From the NCBI GenBank assembly GCA_050953105.1, contig JBMNMA010000004.1:372001-436000 (forward strand): a DNA stretch of 64,000 nucleotides, read 5' to 3'. This DNA comes from UBA1206 sp050953105. GTDB taxonomy: Bacteria > Bacillota > Clostridia > Oscillospirales > CAG-382. A program made the translations under genes and the position numbers. The notes beneath the pieces were generated by a model. That model did not search any database. It saw nothing but the letters and a program-made list of their open reading frames with translations, and was not told where the DNA came from. Below, piece by piece: positions 7,782-16,547 of the stretch (position 1 is the first letter of the stretch; each line of letters begins with the position of its first letter).

Positions 7782-9002
7782 TTAGTCCTCCCTGGAAAGA
7801 AAGAAATCCATAAGGGTATAACCCTTGTCGATAAACAGTTTTGTCTTTGACGCCATGGCCTCGGTGTAGCTGAGATTGTTGTCCGGTTTTTCGCTGTTTG
7901 ACGAATAAATTACAAAGGGAACCGGCTCATGGGTATGGCTTCGCACCGAAACCGGGGTGGGGTGGTCGGGGAGAAGGAGGATTTTAAAATCCTCTCCCTT
8001 TTGCCTTAAGCTTTGCATTACATACCCCACTACTTTTTCGTCTATGTTTTCGATTGCGGCGATTTTGGCGTTCAAATCACCCTTGTGTCCGCATTCGTCG
8101 GGGGCCTCGATGTGTATGTAAACAAAATCCTTGCCTTTTTCAAGCTCTGCCATTGCCGCTCTTGCCTTTGCGGAATAATCTGTAACGCAGCCGCCGGTGG
8201 CACCCGGAACCTTTGGAGCATCCAGTCCGGCGCACGCGCCAATCCCCCTAATAAGGTCCACCGCTGCGATAACCGAGCCGTCAAGGCCGGTTTTTTCTTT
8301 AAATTGGGGAAGCGCCGGCTTTTTGCCGGGGGCCCAGAACCAGAGGGAGTTTGCCTTTTTATGCCCCTTTTCGGCCCGTTTTATGTTTAGCGGATGGCTG
8401 TTTAAAAGATCAAAGGAGGCTTTCATTATATCAAGAAAGGGTTTGCTGTTTTGGCTTTTGGGTAGGTAGTTGTCGATTGTCCGGCCCAGAATATCGTGGG
8501 GGCGGGTATAGTCGGTAAATTCGGGGGCGTTGTCGTAAACAAGCAGATTCCGGTAGCTTACTCCCGGGAAAAGACGCTGGCCTTCCTTGCATAAAAACTT
8601 ATCGCAGCATTCGATAAGAATTTTGGCATCCTCGCTTGAAATTTCATCCGCCGAATGGTCAAGCATTGTTTTAAGCTCGTAGGGCTCGTTGTTGTCGGAC
8701 AGTGAAACCAGATTTGCTCTTATGGCCGTCTGGCCGTCTTTTAACTCTATACCCATTCCCATGGCCTCGAGGGGGGACCTTCCCCTTGAGTAGATTTTGG
8801 GGTCATACCCCATTATCGCCAGGTTGGCGGTGTCGCTTTCGGGGACCATGTCCTCCGGCACCGTCTGCACCAGACCGAACAGACCCCGCCGGGAGATGTA
8901 ATCCATATACGGAATGTCGGCATACTCCAGGGGCGTTTTGCCGCCCAGTTCTTTTACCGGGTAGTCCGCCATGCCGTCGCCTATTATTACAACATATTTC
9001 AT
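7782..9002 (-). CDS. apgM: 2,3-bisphosphoglycerate-independent phosphoglycerate mutase, archaeal ApgM type
   Basis: A 406-residue metalloenzyme of the alkaline phosphatase superfamily. It interconverts 3- and 2-phosphoglycerate in glycolysis. Diagnostic sequence includes VIIGDGMADYP at 5-15, the nucleophile region PESDTANLAIMGYDP with Ser56, RSPLEAMGMGI, and the metal-site DHPTPVSVRSHTHEPVPF near residue 345. The order and length match ApgM rather than the 510-residue GpmI. Enolase, the next glycolytic enzyme, is also in this window at 57805. It sits 25 bp downstream of rpiB in the same operon. Confidence 0.92.
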   Translation of the reverse strand: MKYVVIIGDGMADYPVKELGGKTPLEYADIPYMDYISRRGLFGLVQTVPEDMVPESDTANLAIMGYDPKIYSRGRSPLEAMGMGIELKDGQTAIRANLVSLSDNNEPYELKTMLDHSADEISSEDAKILIECCDKFLCKEGQRLFPGVSYRNLLVYDNAPEFTDYTRPHDILGRTIDNYLPKSQNSKPFLDIMKASFDLLNSHPLNIKRAEKGHKKANSLWFWAPGKKPALPQFKEKTGLDGSVIAAVDLIRGIGACAGLDAPKVPGATGGCVTDYSAKARAAMAELEKGKDFVYIHIEAPDECGHKGDLNAKIAAIENIDEKVVGYVMQSLRQKGEDFKILLLPDHPTPVSVRSHTHEPVPFVIYSSNSEKPDNNLSYTEAMASKTKLFIDKGYTLMDFFLSRED

Positions 9003-9027
9003 ACCTTAATTCCCTTAAGCACAGATT

Positions 9028-9462
9028 TTATTCGTTATCCTCAAACATTTCCACCCGTCTTGTATGGCGTCCGCCTTCAAAGGGGGTGGATAAGAATATT
9101 TCAACGCATTTGGCGGCAAGGTCAAAGCTTACCTGCTTTTCGCCAAAGCAGATGACGTTGCAGTTGTTGTGACGCCTTGACATTTCGGCCTCGTATTCGT
9201 TATGGGCGTTAACTGCCCTGACATTTTTAACCTTGTTTGCGGTTATGGCCATGCCTACGCCGGAGGTGCAAACCAGCACACCAAAGTCGCATTCGCCCGA
9301 CGCCACTTTGTTGGCAACCCTTTTGGCAAATACGGGGTAGTCGCAGGATTCGCAGTCAAACGTTCCCTCGTCGGAAACCTCATGGCCGCCTGCCTTTAAA
9401 AATTCAACAAGAGAGTTTTTTAAATTTAATCCGCCGTGGTCGGAACCTATGGCAAGTTTCAT
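9028..9462 (-). CDS. rpiB: Ribose-5-phosphate isomerase B
   Basis: A 144-residue RpiB/LacAB-family isomerase converting ribulose 5-phosphate to ribose 5-phosphate. It has IGSDHGG at 5-11, catalytic Cys65 in VLVCTSGVGM and His98 in RRHNN. The start ATG shares its A with the tsaB stop (TAATG). Its partners are deoB upstream and glycolytic apgM downstream, so this operon links pentose phosphate handling to central carbon. The Cys in the active site argues for RpiB over a pure LacA/LacB role. Confidence 0.93.
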   Translation of the reverse strand: MKLAIGSDHGGLNLKNSLVEFLKAGGHEVSDEGTFDCESCDYPVFAKRVANKVASGECDFGVLVCTSGVGMAITANKVKNVRAVNAHNEYEAEMSRRHNNCNVICFGEKQVSFDLAAKCVEIFLSTPFEGGRHTRRVEMFEDNE

Positions 9463-10169
9463 TATATTTCCTGACCTTCCTTTTCGTTTTTTACCCGTTC
9501 TGCCTGGGACGGCCTTAAATACACCGGCCTTAGCTCTGTGTGGGTGGTATATTCGCCCTTAAAATAGGCTTCATACCCGGCCAAACATACCGAAAGTCCG
9601 TTCTGGTCGGCTGTCGCCGGGGATGAAAGATATATGTTGTCTTTGTTTTCGCATAGCGAATAAAAAAGTGCCGCACCGTCTCCGCAGACCAAAACCGGCT
9701 TGCCCGAAGCTTTAATATCAGCATATATTTCCTCAAACGCCACGCATCTGTCGTCTGTAAGGCGGTTTTTTCCCTCAAACAGGGCATTGTAAAACTGATT
9801 TCGCCTTGCGTCCATCACCGGGCAGATTATCCCTTCCGGAAATGTAACGTTGCAGGACAACGCCTGAAGGGTGGAAACTCCGCATACCGGCGTGTTAAAG
9901 GGCAATGCCAGTCCCTTTACGGTGGCAACGCCTATCCGCACCCCGGTAAAGGACCCCGGCCCTGCCGATACGGCTATAAGCCCCAAATCCTTGACACCAA
10001 TACCAAATGCCTTCATGGCCATATCTATAAGGGGAAGGAGGTTTTGAGAATGGGTAAGGCCGTTTTTTCTTGAATACAGACAGTAATTTTTAATTTTTCC
10101 GCCCTCGGTAAATTCGCAAACTGCCGCCGTGGCGGTAACGGCGGTGGTGTCAAGTCCCAATACAAACAT
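9462..10169 (-). CDS. tsaB: tRNA threonylcarbamoyladenosine synthesis protein TsaB
   Basis: A 235-residue actin-like ATPase-fold protein. It scaffolds TsaD in making t6A at position 37 of ANN-decoding tRNAs. Family hallmarks are LGLDTTAVTATAAV at the N-terminus, SAGPGSFTGVRIGVATVKGLA near residue 70, and PVMDARRNQFYNALF near 118. It begins 2 nt after the tsaE stop and overlaps rpiB by one base. The tsaE-tsaB pairing is the usual arrangement and supports the call. The catalytic partner TsaD is not in this window. Confidence 0.93.
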   Translation of the reverse strand: MFVLGLDTTAVTATAAVCEFTEGGKIKNYCLYSRKNGLTHSQNLLPLIDMAMKAFGIGVKDLGLIAVSAGPGSFTGVRIGVATVKGLALPFNTPVCGVSTLQALSCNVTFPEGIICPVMDARRNQFYNALFEGKNRLTDDRCVAFEEIYADIKASGKPVLVCGDGAALFYSLCENKDNIYLSSPATADQNGLSVCLAGYEAYFKGEYTTHTELRPVYLRPSQAERVKNEKEGQEI

Positions 10170-10171
10170 TG

Positions 10172-10603
10172 TTAATCCTTATATGTTATGGTTATTGCTC
10201 TTTGGGTTTCTCCTTGCGGCACTATTTCGACAAAAACCGCATTTTCGGCTATGCAGTCGCCAAACAGTTCGCCCCATTCGATAACAATAACCCCGTTCCT
10301 TTCCTCGTAATCGTAAAATCCCGTGGAATAAAGGTCGTCGGGGGATTTTATCCGGTAAAAGTCAAAATGGAATACCGAATTTTCTTTTCCTATATATTCG
10401 TTGACTATGGCAAAGGTGGGGGAGTGAACTAAATTTTCACACTCCGGGCACAACGATGCCACCAGTCCCCTGGTAAAGGCGGTTTTTCCAGCCCCAAGCG
10501 GCCCCGTAAGAGCCACCATCCCCCGGGCTTTGGCCACAGGGGCAATTTTTTTTGCAATCTCCGCCGTTTGGTCGGGAGAATTTGATGTAAAAGTAAGTTT
10601 CAT
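10172..10603 (-). CDS. tsaE: tRNA threonylcarbamoyladenosine synthesis ATPase TsaE
   Basis: A 143-residue P-loop ATPase of the t6A pathway. The Walker A GPLGAGKT lies at residues 34-41. Conserved VHSPTFAIVNEY, FHFDFYRI and VIEWGE follow. It is complete at the usual family length. It lies between deoB (28 bp upstream) and tsaB (2 bp downstream) on the same strand. Confidence 0.93.
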   Translation of the reverse strand: MKLTFTSNSPDQTAEIAKKIAPVAKARGMVALTGPLGAGKTAFTRGLVASLCPECENLVHSPTFAIVNEYIGKENSVFHFDFYRIKSPDDLYSTGFYDYEERNGVIVIEWGELFGDCIAENAVFVEIVPQGETQRAITITYKD

Positions 10604-10631
10604 ATAACAACCGGCATATTTTTATTAGTTT

Positions 10632-11801
10632 CTAAATAATTTTATCAAGAAAGGACTTTCCGTTTGCTGGTCCGGGAACCCCCAGATATTCGCAGACGGT
10701 GGCTCCGATATCGGCAAAGCTTTCTCTTGTGCCAATAAACCCGGGCTTTACGTTAACCCCGAAGCAAAGGATGGGAACATATTCCCTTGAATGGTCGGTG
10801 GAAGGGGTTTTGGGGTCGCAGCCGTGGTCGGCGGTGATAATATATAGGTCGCCGTCCCTCATGTCGCAGAGTATGTCAAGCAGCGCCTCGTCAAATACCG
10901 AAAGAGCCTTGGCATAGCCGTCAATGTCGTTGCGGTGCCCGTAAACCATGTCAAAATCCACAAGGTTTACAAAGCAAAGGCCGTTAAAATCTTCGCCCTG
11001 TAGCTTGTTTATCCATTCAATCCCTTCGGCGTTGGAGGAGGTATGAATATCCCTGGTTATCCCCCTGCCCGAAAAGATGTTGTATATTTTGCCTACACCT
11101 ATAACGTCTTGGCCGTGGCGGGATATCATGTCAAGAATTGTGTCCTCATTGGGAGTCAGGGAAAAATCCTTTCGGTTAGAGGTGCGGTAAAATTCCCCCT
11201 CTTTGCCGGCAAAGGGACGGGCAATCACCCTTGAAACGGCGTGCTCGCCCTGTAAAATTTCCCTTGCAATAAGGCACATTTCATATTGCTTTTCAATTGG
11301 ATATATATCCTCATGGCAGGCAAGCTGGAACACGCTGTCGGCGGAGGTATAGACAATGGGGCAGCTTGTTTTAATATGCTCGGCTCCGTAGTCCTTTATA
11401 ACCTCGGTTCCCGAATAGGGCTTGTTGCACAAGGTTTTTGTTCCGATTGCCTTTTCGAACCTTTCTATAACTTCCCTGGGAAATCCGTCGGGGTAGACGG
11501 GAAAAGGGTTGTTTGTTACCACACCCGCAATTTCCCAATGTCCCACAATGGTGTCCTTGCCGGCGGATTTTTCCCCTGCTTTGCCGTAGGCGGCAAAGGG
11601 GGTTTTTGACTCAAGCCCGCATTCAAGGCCGGGAATATTGAAAAGTCCCGCAGACTGCAGGTTGGGACAGCTGAAATTTTTTGAACCGGTAAGGGAAAGT
11701 ATGGTGTTCGAGCCCTCGTCGCCGTATTTGGCTGCATCGGGAAGCTCCCCGGCGCCCACGCTGTCAAGGACAATCAGAAACACTCTTCTATTATTTGCCA
11801 T
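10632..11801 (-). CDS. deoB: Phosphopentomutase
   Basis: A 389-residue alkaline-phosphatase-superfamily enzyme that interconverts ribose (or deoxyribose) 1- and 5-phosphate in nucleoside salvage. It has RRVFLIVLDSVGAGELPDA at the start with the metal-binding Asp. The GKDTIVGHWE motif is in the middle and ITADHGCDP plus STDHSREYVP lie near the C-terminus. I start at ATG 11801 behind AAAGGTG. A longer frame to 11831 adds no conserved sequence and crosses the likely promoter. It heads the six-gene minus-strand operon that ends with the beta-lactamase-like lipoprotein. RpiB two genes downstream uses the same ribose 5-phosphate pool. Confidence 0.93.
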   Translation of the reverse strand: MANNRRVFLIVLDSVGAGELPDAAKYGDEGSNTILSLTGSKNFSCPNLQSAGLFNIPGLECGLESKTPFAAYGKAGEKSAGKDTIVGHWEIAGVVTNNPFPVYPDGFPREVIERFEKAIGTKTLCNKPYSGTEVIKDYGAEHIKTSCPIVYTSADSVFQLACHEDIYPIEKQYEMCLIAREILQGEHAVSRVIARPFAGKEGEFYRTSNRKDFSLTPNEDTILDMISRHGQDVIGVGKIYNIFSGRGITRDIHTSSNAEGIEWINKLQGEDFNGLCFVNLVDFDMVYGHRNDIDGYAKALSVFDEALLDILCDMRDGDLYIITADHGCDPKTPSTDHSREYVPILCFGVNVKPGFIGTRESFADIGATVCEYLGVPGPANGKSFLDKII

Positions 11802-11821
11802 TTTAATCAACACCTTTTTTA

Positions 11822-11850
11822 AGTATAGCATTTAACCTTTAAAATAACAA
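11822..11850 (-). promoter_or_regulatory. Promoter of the deoB-tsaE-tsaB-rpiB-apgM operon
   Basis: Minus strand TTGTTA (11845-11850), 17 bp, TGC-TATACT (-10 at 11822-11827). The resulting leader is very short, about 15 nt, so the assignment is not certain. Confidence 0.45.
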
Positions 11851-11871
11851 GTCTTTTTTGATTAATTTGCC

Positions 11872-11879
11872 CATAAAAT
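11872..11879 (+). promoter_or_regulatory. Possible sporulation (sigma-E-like) -10 element
   Basis: CATAAAAT resembles the sigma-E -10 consensus CATACANT and lies 65 bp before the flippase start. The -35 region is not convincing. Confidence 0.25.
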
Positions 11880-11944
11880 TAAACGATAAACCAGCCGAAT
11901 GTTAAAACAAAGGGTTTTTTTCGGGGTGGAAAGGAGGACGTCCC

Positions 11945-13459
11945 TTGAAGTCAAAAAGCAGCCTGGTGGGGAACGCTTTGATAATCTGCGGATTTTCCCT
12001 TGCCTGCAGGGGGAGCGGAATGCTCTTTCGGCTATATCTTTCCAATCGTATCGGCAGCGAGGGAATCGGCCTTTACCAGCTGGTTTTGTCAATTTACTCC
12101 CTGTTTTCTTCTTTCGCCACCGCAGGTATAGGGGTTTCGGTGTCAAAAATCGCCGCCGAGGAACTTGAGGGAGGCGCAGGCACCAAGGGCGCCGAAAAGG
12201 TGCTTAAAACCGCCATCCGCCTTGCCCTGACGCTGGGCATCGTTTCAATGGCCCTCCTCATCGGCCTGTCGGCCCCCCTTTCAAAGCTGCTTATGGCCGA
12301 CACGAGAACGCTTCTGCCGTTACGCATCCTTTCGTTATCCATGCCCTTTATGGCAATGTCCTCATGTATAAAGGGTTACTTTATCGCATCCCGCAAGGTT
12401 ATGATCCCCGCCTCAAGCCAGCTGGCGGAGGAGATATGCAAAATCGGCCTTAACATCTTTATTATATCCTTTCTCCTTTCCTCCACCACCGATATAGGCA
12501 GGCTGTGCGTGGGTATAACCGCAGGTCTTGCACTGGGCGAGATTTTATCCTTCTTTTATGTTTATCTGTTTTGGTTTTTCTCAAAGCGATACCGATTTAA
12601 CAAGGGAGAAAGCAGGTTCTGCAGCCTGAAGCGGATAACCCAGGTGGCTATTCCCAATGCGGCGGCAGGCTGGTTAAACAGCGGACTTCACACCGTCGAA
12701 AACATTCTTATCCCCTACTGCTTTTCCCTTTACGGCGGGGGAAAGGAAAAGGCATTGTCCGACTTCGGCCTTATAAGGGGTATGGTAATACCGCTGTTGT
12801 TTTTCCCGTTTGCCTTCCTTTCGGCCCTTATTTCAATACTTATTCCCGAAATTTCCCGTCTTAACACCTTTTCGGACAAGACCGGCAGGGACATGAAAAT
12901 ACAAAAAACCTTACGCCTGACCTTTGTGTTTTCCATGGCCGCCGGGGGGATATTCTTTGTATATCCAAGGGAAATAAGCCTTGCCTTCTACCATTCCGCC
13001 GAATCGGCCACCGCCTTTAAGCTGCTTGCCATTGTAACCCCATTTATGTATATCGAAACCATAACCGACGGGCTATTGAAGGGAATAGGCGAGCAAAAGT
13101 GGACAATGAAGGTAACCATGTATAACTGTATTCTTCGAATAGCATCTGTATTTTTATTTATCCCCCACACCGGGGCGACGGGGTATCTGTGGCTGCTTAT
13201 AATTTCAAACACCTTTGCATTTGTTATGTGCCTGTGGCGTATTCTTAAAGTAAGCACGGTAAAGATAGGCTTTATCCGCTATTTCCTCACCCCCCTCATT
13301 TGCGCCGCGGTTGCCGGAATATCGTCAAGGGCGGTAACGGGACTTATTGACACCGATATTCCCATGATAATTGCATCAGCCGGATGCCTTTCGTTTATTT
13401 TAATCTACTTTGCCATGTTTACAGTGGTGGACAGAATTGGAAGCCGAAAAAGTATATAA
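11945..13459 (+). CDS. SpoVB/MurJ-like polysaccharide flippase
   Basis: A 504-residue polytopic membrane protein of the MVF/MATE-type flippase superfamily with about 12-14 hydrophobic segments. Early motifs such as RIGSEGIGLYQLVLSIYSLF and GIGVSVSKIAAEE match the Firmicutes SpoVB/YtgP group. That group transports lipid-linked peptidoglycan precursors. The start is a TTG at 11945 with AAGGAGG 7 bp upstream. The 3' end overlaps spoIIIAA by about 23 bp. This coupling suggests mother-cell expression during sporulation and a role in cortex synthesis, which is an inference from context. Confidence 0.8.
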   Translation: MKSKSSLVGNALIICGFSLACRGSGMLFRLYLSNRIGSEGIGLYQLVLSIYSLFSSFATAGIGVSVSKIAAEELEGGAGTKGAEKVLKTAIRLALTLGIVSMALLIGLSAPLSKLLMADTRTLLPLRILSLSMPFMAMSSCIKGYFIASRKVMIPASSQLAEEICKIGLNIFIISFLLSSTTDIGRLCVGITAGLALGEILSFFYVYLFWFFSKRYRFNKGESRFCSLKRITQVAIPNAAAGWLNSGLHTVENILIPYCFSLYGGGKEKALSDFGLIRGMVIPLLFFPFAFLSALISILIPEISRLNTFSDKTGRDMKIQKTLRLTFVFSMAAGGIFFVYPREISLAFYHSAESATAFKLLAIVTPFMYIETITDGLLKGIGEQKWTMKVTMYNCILRIASVFLFIPHTGATGYLWLLIISNTFAFVMCLWRILKVSTVKIGFIRYFLTPLICAAVAGISSRAVTGLIDTDIPMIIASAGCLSFILIYFAMFTVVDRIGSRKSI

Positions 13460-14333
13460 ATACCTTCCAATGCGTATTGGTTTACTAATGAATAAGCTCC
13501 CTCCGGCGGTAGCAGGCGAACTTAACGAAATCCGCCTTAGGGTGGGAAACCCCCTGTCGTTGTCCATCGGCAACCGCAATTTGTCCATAAACGTGTCGGG
13601 AAAGCTGTGCCGGCCGGAGGAGGGTATAACCGTCACCGGTGAGGAAATGAAGGAATGTCTGTCAAGGCTTACCCGTTCCTCGCTATACTCCTACGACGAC
13701 ACCATAAAATACGGCTATATCCCCCTGGAGGGTGGGAGCCGTGCCGGAATATGCGGCGACGCCATCGGGGGCAAAAACGGCATAAAAACCTTTTCCAACA
13801 TTCGGTCGGTGTCGATACGAATTTCAAGGCTTTATCCCAATCTTGCCAAACCCCTTGCCGACTATTTTGCTGCCCACGGCATTTGCGGCACCCTGGTTTT
13901 CTCCCCGCCGGGACTGGGCAAAACCACCTACCTCCGCTCGGCCGCCTACCTTTTGTCAAGGGGGCAAAAGCCCTATCGTGTCTGCCTTGCCGACGAAAGG
14001 AGCGAACTGTATGTTCCCGAAATGACTGGCTGTCTTATCGATTATGTCAGGGGCTGCACAAAGCGGGAGGGGATAGAGCTTCTAACCCGCACCATGTCCC
14101 CACAGATTATAATCTGCGACGAAATTTCCGACACCGAGGCCGACGGCATTATAGCCGCCCAGAACAGCGGTGTATGCCTTATCGCCTCCACCCACGGGGA
14201 AAGCTTTGAAGGGATAATGCGCCGGCCCCATGTAGCCAAAATGACCGAAAAGGGTATATTTAAGCTGTTTGTCCGCCTTTGGTTTGACAACGGCTATAAA
14301 AGCGAAATATTTACGCCGTCCGAGAGGAATTAA
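13437..14333 (+). CDS. spoIIIAA: Stage III sporulation protein AA (secretion-type ATPase)
   Basis: A 298-residue ATPase of the SpoIIIA-SpoIIQ feeding-tube apparatus linking mother cell and forespore. It carries NEIRLRVGNPLSL near residue 30, Walker A SPPGLGKTT near 158-166, and Walker B QIIICDEISD near 222. These match the AAA/type II/IV secretion ATPase-like SpoIIIAA family. I choose the TTG at 13437 because GGTGG lies 7 bp upstream. Another TTG lies at 13410. It overlaps the flippase gene and is first in the spoIIIA series. Confidence 0.92.
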   Translation: MEAEKVYKYLPMRIGLLMNKLPPAVAGELNEIRLRVGNPLSLSIGNRNLSINVSGKLCRPEEGITVTGEEMKECLSRLTRSSLYSYDDTIKYGYIPLEGGSRAGICGDAIGGKNGIKTFSNIRSVSIRISRLYPNLAKPLADYFAAHGICGTLVFSPPGLGKTTYLRSAAYLLSRGQKPYRVCLADERSELYVPEMTGCLIDYVRGCTKREGIELLTRTMSPQIIICDEISDTEADGIIAAQNSGVCLIASTHGESFEGIMRRPHVAKMTEKGIFKLFVRLWFDNGYKSEIFTPSERN

Positions 14334-14338
14334 TTAGT

Positions 14339-14830
14339 ATGACAAAGCTTGTTGCATGCGGAATAATAATTGCCGCCGGCTGGTTTTGCGGAATAGCCTA
14401 TTCCGATTACCGGCAAAAGGGATATAACCAGCTTTGCGGGCTTATAAACCTGATAGAGGCTATGAGAAACGCCATATCCTATTCCCGCACCGAGCTTTAC
14501 GGTATTTTCTCCTCCTTTTCTGACAAATCCCTTGATGAATGCGGGTTTTTGCAGGTTTTAAAAAGCACCGACACTATCCCTGCCGGCGAAATCTGGAATA
14601 CCGCCCTCGAATGCCTTTCGCTGGAGGGTAACATAAAAAGCGTCCTGTCGTCATTGGGGGATTCGCTGGGACTTCTCGACTGCGACAGTCAGCTTGAAAA
14701 GCTTGACGGCTGTCTGGAATTTTTAACAAAGGAACGGGATAAGCTGCGGGAAAGCCTTGAGAAAAAGCTTAAAAGCTACCGCTGGCTGGGGTTTCTTGCA
14801 GGCTGTCTGGTTGCCATAGTTTTATACTGA
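14339..14830 (+). CDS. spoIIIAB: Stage III sporulation protein AB
   Basis: A 163-residue membrane protein resembling a short type II secretion GspF-like component. It has an N-terminal membrane segment (residues 4-22), SDYRQKGYNQLCGLINLIEAM early, coiled helices, and a C-terminal membrane segment WLGFLAGCLVAIVLY. It starts 6 bp after spoIIIAA behind GAGAGG. Position and length fit SpoIIIAB. Confidence 0.9.
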   Translation: MTKLVACGIIIAAGWFCGIAYSDYRQKGYNQLCGLINLIEAMRNAISYSRTELYGIFSSFSDKSLDECGFLQVLKSTDTIPAGEIWNTALECLSLEGNIKSVLSSLGDSLGLLDCDSQLEKLDGCLEFLTKERDKLRESLEKKLKSYRWLGFLAGCLVAIVLY

Positions 14831-14878
14831 ATACGCCTTTGGGGCAAAATGTTTACACAGGAAGGAATGGTTTAAGGC

Positions 14879-15073
14879 TTGAACATAACGCTGGTGTTGA
14901 AAATCGCAGGGGTGGGGCTGCTGGTGTCCATCGCCTGCCAGATACTCTCAAAAACCGGCAGGGATGATCAGTCGACCTATGTGGCGGTGGCGGGGGTAAT
15001 TATAGTAATGCTAATGCTTATATCCGAAATAAGCTCCCTGTTTTCGGCAATAAGGAGCGTGTTCGGACTATGA
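14879..15073 (+). CDS. spoIIIAC: Stage III sporulation protein AC
   Basis: A 64-residue protein with two transmembrane helices (about 3-22 and 34-55), typical of SpoIIIAC. ITLVLKIAGVGLLVSIACQ and KTGRDDQSTYVAVAGVIIVM are characteristic, with the GRDDQ motif shared across the family. The start is TTG. GGAAGGAATGG lies rather far upstream (about 10-14 bp), which suggests low or coupled translation. It overlaps spoIIIAD by 4 bp. Confidence 0.92.
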   Translation: MNITLVLKIAGVGLLVSIACQILSKTGRDDQSTYVAVAGVIIVMLMLISEISSLFSAIRSVFGL

Positions 15074-15450
15074 ATATTTACGCCCTTTGCGGCGTGGGTA
15101 TATGCGCCGCCTGCATATCAATCATTTTAAAGCAAATGGGGACATCCTTTTCCCCCATGGTTACCGCCGCCGCCGGAGTGATAATGCTGGCATACATAGC
15201 GATTCAGGTTGTCCCCGTTCTGGAATATGTGAGAAATTTATCCTACCAAAGCGGAATGAGCGAATATTTCGGGGTGGCGGTTAAGTCCCTGGGTATTGCC
15301 CTGGTGTGCCAGATGGCGTCGGAAATCTGCCGGGACTGCGGGGAAAACGCCGTGGGCGGACGGATAGAGCTTGCCGGCAAGGCGGCGATAATAATCATAT
15401 CCCTGCCGGTGCTTAAAAACCTTATTTCCTTTGCGAGGGAACTGCTTTGA
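15070..15450 (+). CDS. spoIIIAD: Stage III sporulation protein AD
   Basis: A 126-residue integral membrane protein with four hydrophobic segments, a member of the SpoIIIAC/AD family. It shares the small-residue GVGICAACISIILKQ start and ASEICRDCGENAVGGRIELAGKA near residue 90. It overlaps spoIIIAC by ATGA and spoIIIAE by TTGA, as in other Clostridia. Confidence 0.93.
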   Translation: MNIYALCGVGICAACISIILKQMGTSFSPMVTAAAGVIMLAYIAIQVVPVLEYVRNLSYQSGMSEYFGVAVKSLGIALVCQMASEICRDCGENAVGGRIELAGKAAIIIISLPVLKNLISFARELL

Positions 15451-16547
15451 AAGCAATAGCGGTTTTTGCCGCCGTTTTGATTGTTTTCCTCCTCCCCTTG
15501 GGAGTTATGGCCTATGACAATTCCACGGAAGAGGACATAGCCTCCCGGGCCGGTGCGGACAACCTGCCTGAGAACGAGTATGTTACCGACGCCGAAAGGG
15601 AGGGGGACAAACGTATTGACATTGCCGACAAGATTTTTACCGTTATAAAAAAGTCGCTAACCGGCTTTTATAAATCCGGTCTTAAATTCTTTTATTCCCT
15701 TCTTGCGGTGATAGTGATTTCGGCAATTCTTTCAACCTTCAGGTGGACAAGCGACAACCCCTCGGTTAAAACGGTTTTCGACTTTGTTTCGGTGCTGGTG
15801 CTAGCGGGGGTGCTGTTTGCCAATCTGGCGCCGGTGTTTGAGTTTGCCGCCAGTTCGCTAAACAATCTGTGTATGTATATGGTTTCCTTCCTACCGGTTA
15901 TCGCATCTTTGTATGCCCTTGGGGGAAACATTTCAACCGGCGTGGCAGGCTCCTCATCCCTTATAGTATTTCTTACCGTTTCGCTAAGGTTTTCGGGGGT
16001 GCTGTTAAAGCCTCTTTTACAAACCGGCTTTGTAATTTCCCTTATGTCCGCCCTGCCCGGCTCTGTGGATATGCGGTCGGTAACCAACTTTATTAAAAGC
16101 TCCCTGACCACCCTTTTGTCCTTTGTTTTCACCCTTTTCGGGGTTGTGATGTATTTTCAGACCATAATTGCGGCGGCGGCGGACAACTACATCTACCGGA
16201 CGGTGAAATTCGCCTCCGGTGTGTTTATACCCGTAATCGGCAATATTATCGGCGAGGCGGCCAAAACCGTGTCCACGGCGGTGGGGGTGGTAAAGTCAAC
16301 GGTGGGTGCGGTGGGGCTGGTAACCATAATGGCGCTGGTGCTGCCGCCGGTCATCTATGTGATAATGTATAAAATTTTCATTCTCCTTGCGGCCATTACC
16401 GCCCGTATGCTGGGGCTTGAAAAGGAGTCGGCAATACTGTATGACGTAAATTCATTTATGTCCGTCCTTATGTCAATACTTGTGGGGACGGGGGTAATTT
16501 TTGTAATAGCCGTTGCGCTGTTTATTCGTATAGGAGTAGGGGACTGA
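15447..16547 (+). CDS. spoIIIAE: Stage III sporulation protein AE
   Basis: A 366-residue polytopic channel component with a cleavable signal peptide (residues 1-23, ending PLGVMA). A soluble linker and about 7-8 membrane helices follow. Family sequence includes IISAILSTFRW-like and GNIIGEAAKTVSTAVGVVKSTVGAVG. The start is a TTG overlapping the spoIIIAD stop by 4 bp, with GAGGGA upstream. SpoIIIAE is thought to work with AF, AG and AH in the mother-cell membrane. Confidence 0.93.
   Translation: MKAIAVFAAVLIVFLLPLGVMAYDNSTEEDIASRAGADNLPENEYVTDAEREGDKRIDIADKIFTVIKKSLTGFYKSGLKFFYSLLAVIVISAILSTFRWTSDNPSVKTVFDFVSVLVLAGVLFANLAPVFEFAASSLNNLCMYMVSFLPVIASLYALGGNISTGVAGSSSLIVFLTVSLRFSGVLLKPLLQTGFVISLMSALPGSVDMRSVTNFIKSSLTTLLSFVFTLFGVVMYFQTIIAAAADNYIYRTVKFASGVFIPVIGNIIGEAAKTVSTAVGVVKSTVGAVGLVTIMALVLPPVIYVIMYKIFILLAAITARMLGLEKESAILYDVNSFMSVLMSILVGTGVIFVIAVALFIRIGVGD

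Noticed and set aside
13410..13436. Earlier TTG start for spoIIIAA
   Set aside because: It has no ribosome site and would lengthen the overlap with the flippase gene. The TTG at 13437 has GGTGG 7 bp upstream.
13655..14209. 184-codon plus-strand ORF inside spoIIIAA
   Set aside because: It lies out of frame within a gene with intact Walker motifs, and its sequence is Arg/His/Pro-rich as expected for a shadow frame.
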